NCBI GenBank assembly: GCA_946885925.1
Contig: CAMPHP010000111.1
Location: forward strand, 1 to 8,087
Direction of reading: 5' to 3'
From: an uncultured Litorilinea sp.
GTDB taxonomy: Bacteria > Chloroflexota > Anaerolineae > Caldilineales > Caldilineaceae
DNA: 8,087 nt
Part shown: piece by piece, positions 6,893 through 8,087 of the stretch
How positions within the stretch are numbered: position 1 is the stretch's first letter
How the letters are laid out: every line of letters starts with the position of its first letter
Notes under the pieces: model-generated
The model's input: the letters and a program-made list of their open reading frames with translations, nothing else
Told to the model about the DNA's origin: nothing
The model's database searches: none
Position numbers and translations under genes: made by a program

Positions 6893-7923
6893 ATGTATTA
6901 CCCCAGCTTAAACATCGGAATTGAGGAAGAATATCAGCTGATTGACCCAGAGAGTCGCGAACTGGTGGGGTATGTGACCCAATCCATGTCTCAAGACCAG
7001 TTGGTGGTGCGCGAGCGCACACCGGATGTTGAATTGGCTCAACCCTTTGGTGACGCAGTGATCGAGGTCGGCATGCCAGTTTGTGCGGACATCAAAGATG
7101 CGCGTGAAGCGCTATTACGTATGCGTGAGTCAATTTTGCGAGTGGCCCACGCAAATGGCTATCGGGTGATAGGGGCGGGAACTCATCCCTTTAGCCTTTG
7201 GGAGCGGCGCGATGTGATGCCAGGCTATCGCGCTATCTTGGATGATGCACAGATGATCGCCCGGCGTCTGTTGGGTTTTGGGCTGCGCGTTCATATCGGC
7301 GTAGAAGATCGGGAGCTAGCGGTGGATGTGATGAACACCATGCGCTATTTATTGCCCCATATTCTCTGTCTCAGCACCAGTTCACCTTTTTGGACGGGAC
7401 GCAATACAGGGCTTAAGAGCTATCGTTCGGTCTTGTTGGACGCTTTGCCCCGTACTGGAATCCCAGGCTATTTCAGCAGCTATCAAGAATATCGCACCTA
7501 TCTTGATATGCTGGTTCGTACCCGCTGCATCCCCGATGCGCGCCAAGTGCGTTATGATATCATGCCCCATTCGCGCTTTTCCACTCTGATTATTCGTATC
7601 TGTGACATGATGCCCAGCACCCAAGACACGTTGGCTGTGACGGCGCTGATCCAGGCAACTGTAGCGTGGATGGTTGATTTGCGGCTGCGTAATATGTCCT
7701 TCCGCCTCTACGAGCGGCTGTTGATTGCCGAGAACAAGTGGCGAGCAGTGCGTTATGGATCTATGGCCCTAAGCTCAATATCGAGGACGAATTGCTCCAT
7801 GTCCACACGATGTTGGAACGCGGCTCCAGCGCTGAGCAGCAGTTGCAGGTTCACCAGATGCAGCGGCAGGATATGGTGAAGGTGGTCGATTTTCTTGTGG
7901 CGGAAACGGAGAATTTAGTATGA
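6893..7923 (+). pseudogene. Carboxylate-amine ligase (GCS2/YbdK family), first copy, frame-disrupted and active-site-degenerate
   Basis: The family forms gamma-glutamyl-like amide bonds using ATP. The first frame starts [16 protein letters not shown], with GIEEE at 9-13, then GTHPFSLW (97-103), VHIGVEDRE (133-141), [16 protein letters not shown] (163-178) and [13 protein letters not shown] (277-289). Family similarity stops at about 7757 and the frame ends at 7879. The typical C-terminus ([18 protein letters not shown]...[14 protein letters not shown] pattern) continues in the -1 frame to TGA at 7921-7923, which overlaps the next start as ATGA. About 28 residues expected after RYG also seem absent, judged against E. 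coli YbdK from memory, and TATGG flanks the junction (7754-7758, 7762-7766), so a small deletion is possible. Conserved positions are changed: HVHVG reads RVHIG (R132), DIRP reads DIMP (M224) and TxEVR reads TLIIR (I233). It may be a decaying gene, a sequencing error or a degenerate partner. Confidence 0.75.
7908..7911 (+). promoter_or_regulatory. Ribosome binding site of the second GCS2 gene
   Basis: GGAG lies 8 nt ahead of the ATG at 7920, within the restored 3' end of the first copy. It would let the second copy be translated on its own even if ribosomes leave the first copy early at 7879. Confidence 0.6.
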
Positions 7924-8087
7924 TCGCACGTCCTTCCTTGACCATCGGTATTGAGGAAGAGTATCAGATCATCGACCCAGAGACGCGTGAACTGCGCTCG
8001 TTTATCACTCAGTTTATCGAGAATGACCGGGTGATCATGGTGGAGCGGGAGATCAAGCCGGAACTGCACCAGTCGATGGTGGAGTTG
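7920..8087 (+). CDS. Carboxylate-amine ligase (GCS2/YbdK family), second copy, N-terminal part (partial, runs off right edge)
   Basis: The first 56 residues are visible. They contain [19 protein letters not shown] (8-26), the metal/glutamate-binding E-x-E strand of the glutamate-cysteine ligase fold, and [11 protein letters not shown] (46-56), where the two glutamates are seven residues apart as in canonical members. That spacing is intact here, unlike in the first copy, which has four extra residues. The DNA from 7944 matches the first copy from 6914 at 43 of 51 positions, supporting tandem duplication. The start overlaps the preceding restored stop as ATGA. The gene continues beyond the window, so the His and Glu positions lost in the first copy cannot be checked here. 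Confidence 0.9.
   Translation, partial: MIARPSLTIGIEEEYQIIDPETRELRSFITQFIENDRVIMVEREIKPELHQSMVEL

Noticed and set aside
7751..7770. Programmed -1 frameshift in the first GCS2 gene
   Set aside because: There is no X-XXY-YYZ slippery heptamer at the frame change, and the missing C-terminal segment points to an indel instead.
1..8087. Defence system, prophage, insertion sequence or CRISPR array
   Set aside because: No transposase, integrase, nuclease, toxin or spaced repeat array is seen; gene content is metabolic and housekeeping apart from the amidoligase cassette.

Overview
The window looks like ordinary bacterial chromosome, roughly mid-50s % GC by eye. Chloroflexota is my best guess. It rests on a DUF6391 protein beside transketolase and a DNA polymerase III delta start, on a cassette of one ATP-grasp gene plus two GCS2/YbdK genes, and on a degraded GCAGA..CGCG type dispersed repeat. 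This is recognition from memory, not a search, so the phylum is an inference.

Layout. Positions 1-2791 carry a minus-strand, probably co-transcribed block: tkt (complete transketolase), a DUF6391 membrane protein 63 nt downstream, and the first 35 codons of holA (clamp-loader delta), which runs off the left edge. A perfect 12-bp inverted repeat (132-164) lies between DUF6391 and holA. A 371-bp divergent region (2792-3162) holds a TTGACA-N17-GACAAT promoter for tkt and a weaker one for a plus-strand, membrane-anchored calcineurin-like phosphoesterase (3163-4407) that has an unusual low-complexity insertion of about 100 residues. A 219-bp leader with three palindromes precedes a Mn-type superoxide dismutase (4627-5247), which ends at a textbook intrinsic terminator (5272-5302).

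After a short repeat-bearing spacer, a clear promoter (TTGCCC-N17-TATAAT) starts a tight plus-strand operon: an ATP-grasp/glutathionylspermidine-synthase-like gene (5508-6887), a GCS2/YbdK carboxylate-amine ligase paralogue (6893-7923, frame disrupted near 7757) and a second paralogue (from 7920, cut off by the window). This is the most interesting part. Three ATP-dependent ligase-type proteins in one transcription unit suggest synthesis of an unassigned amide- or peptide-linked small molecule. The first GCS2 copy has lost residues that are nearly invariant in the family (His to Arg, Glu to Ile), appears to lack a C-terminal segment and is out of frame, whereas the visible part of the second copy looks canonical. 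The first copy may be a decaying gene or a degenerate partner of the second.

I saw no tRNA, rRNA, CRISPR array, insertion sequence, transposase or phage gene.
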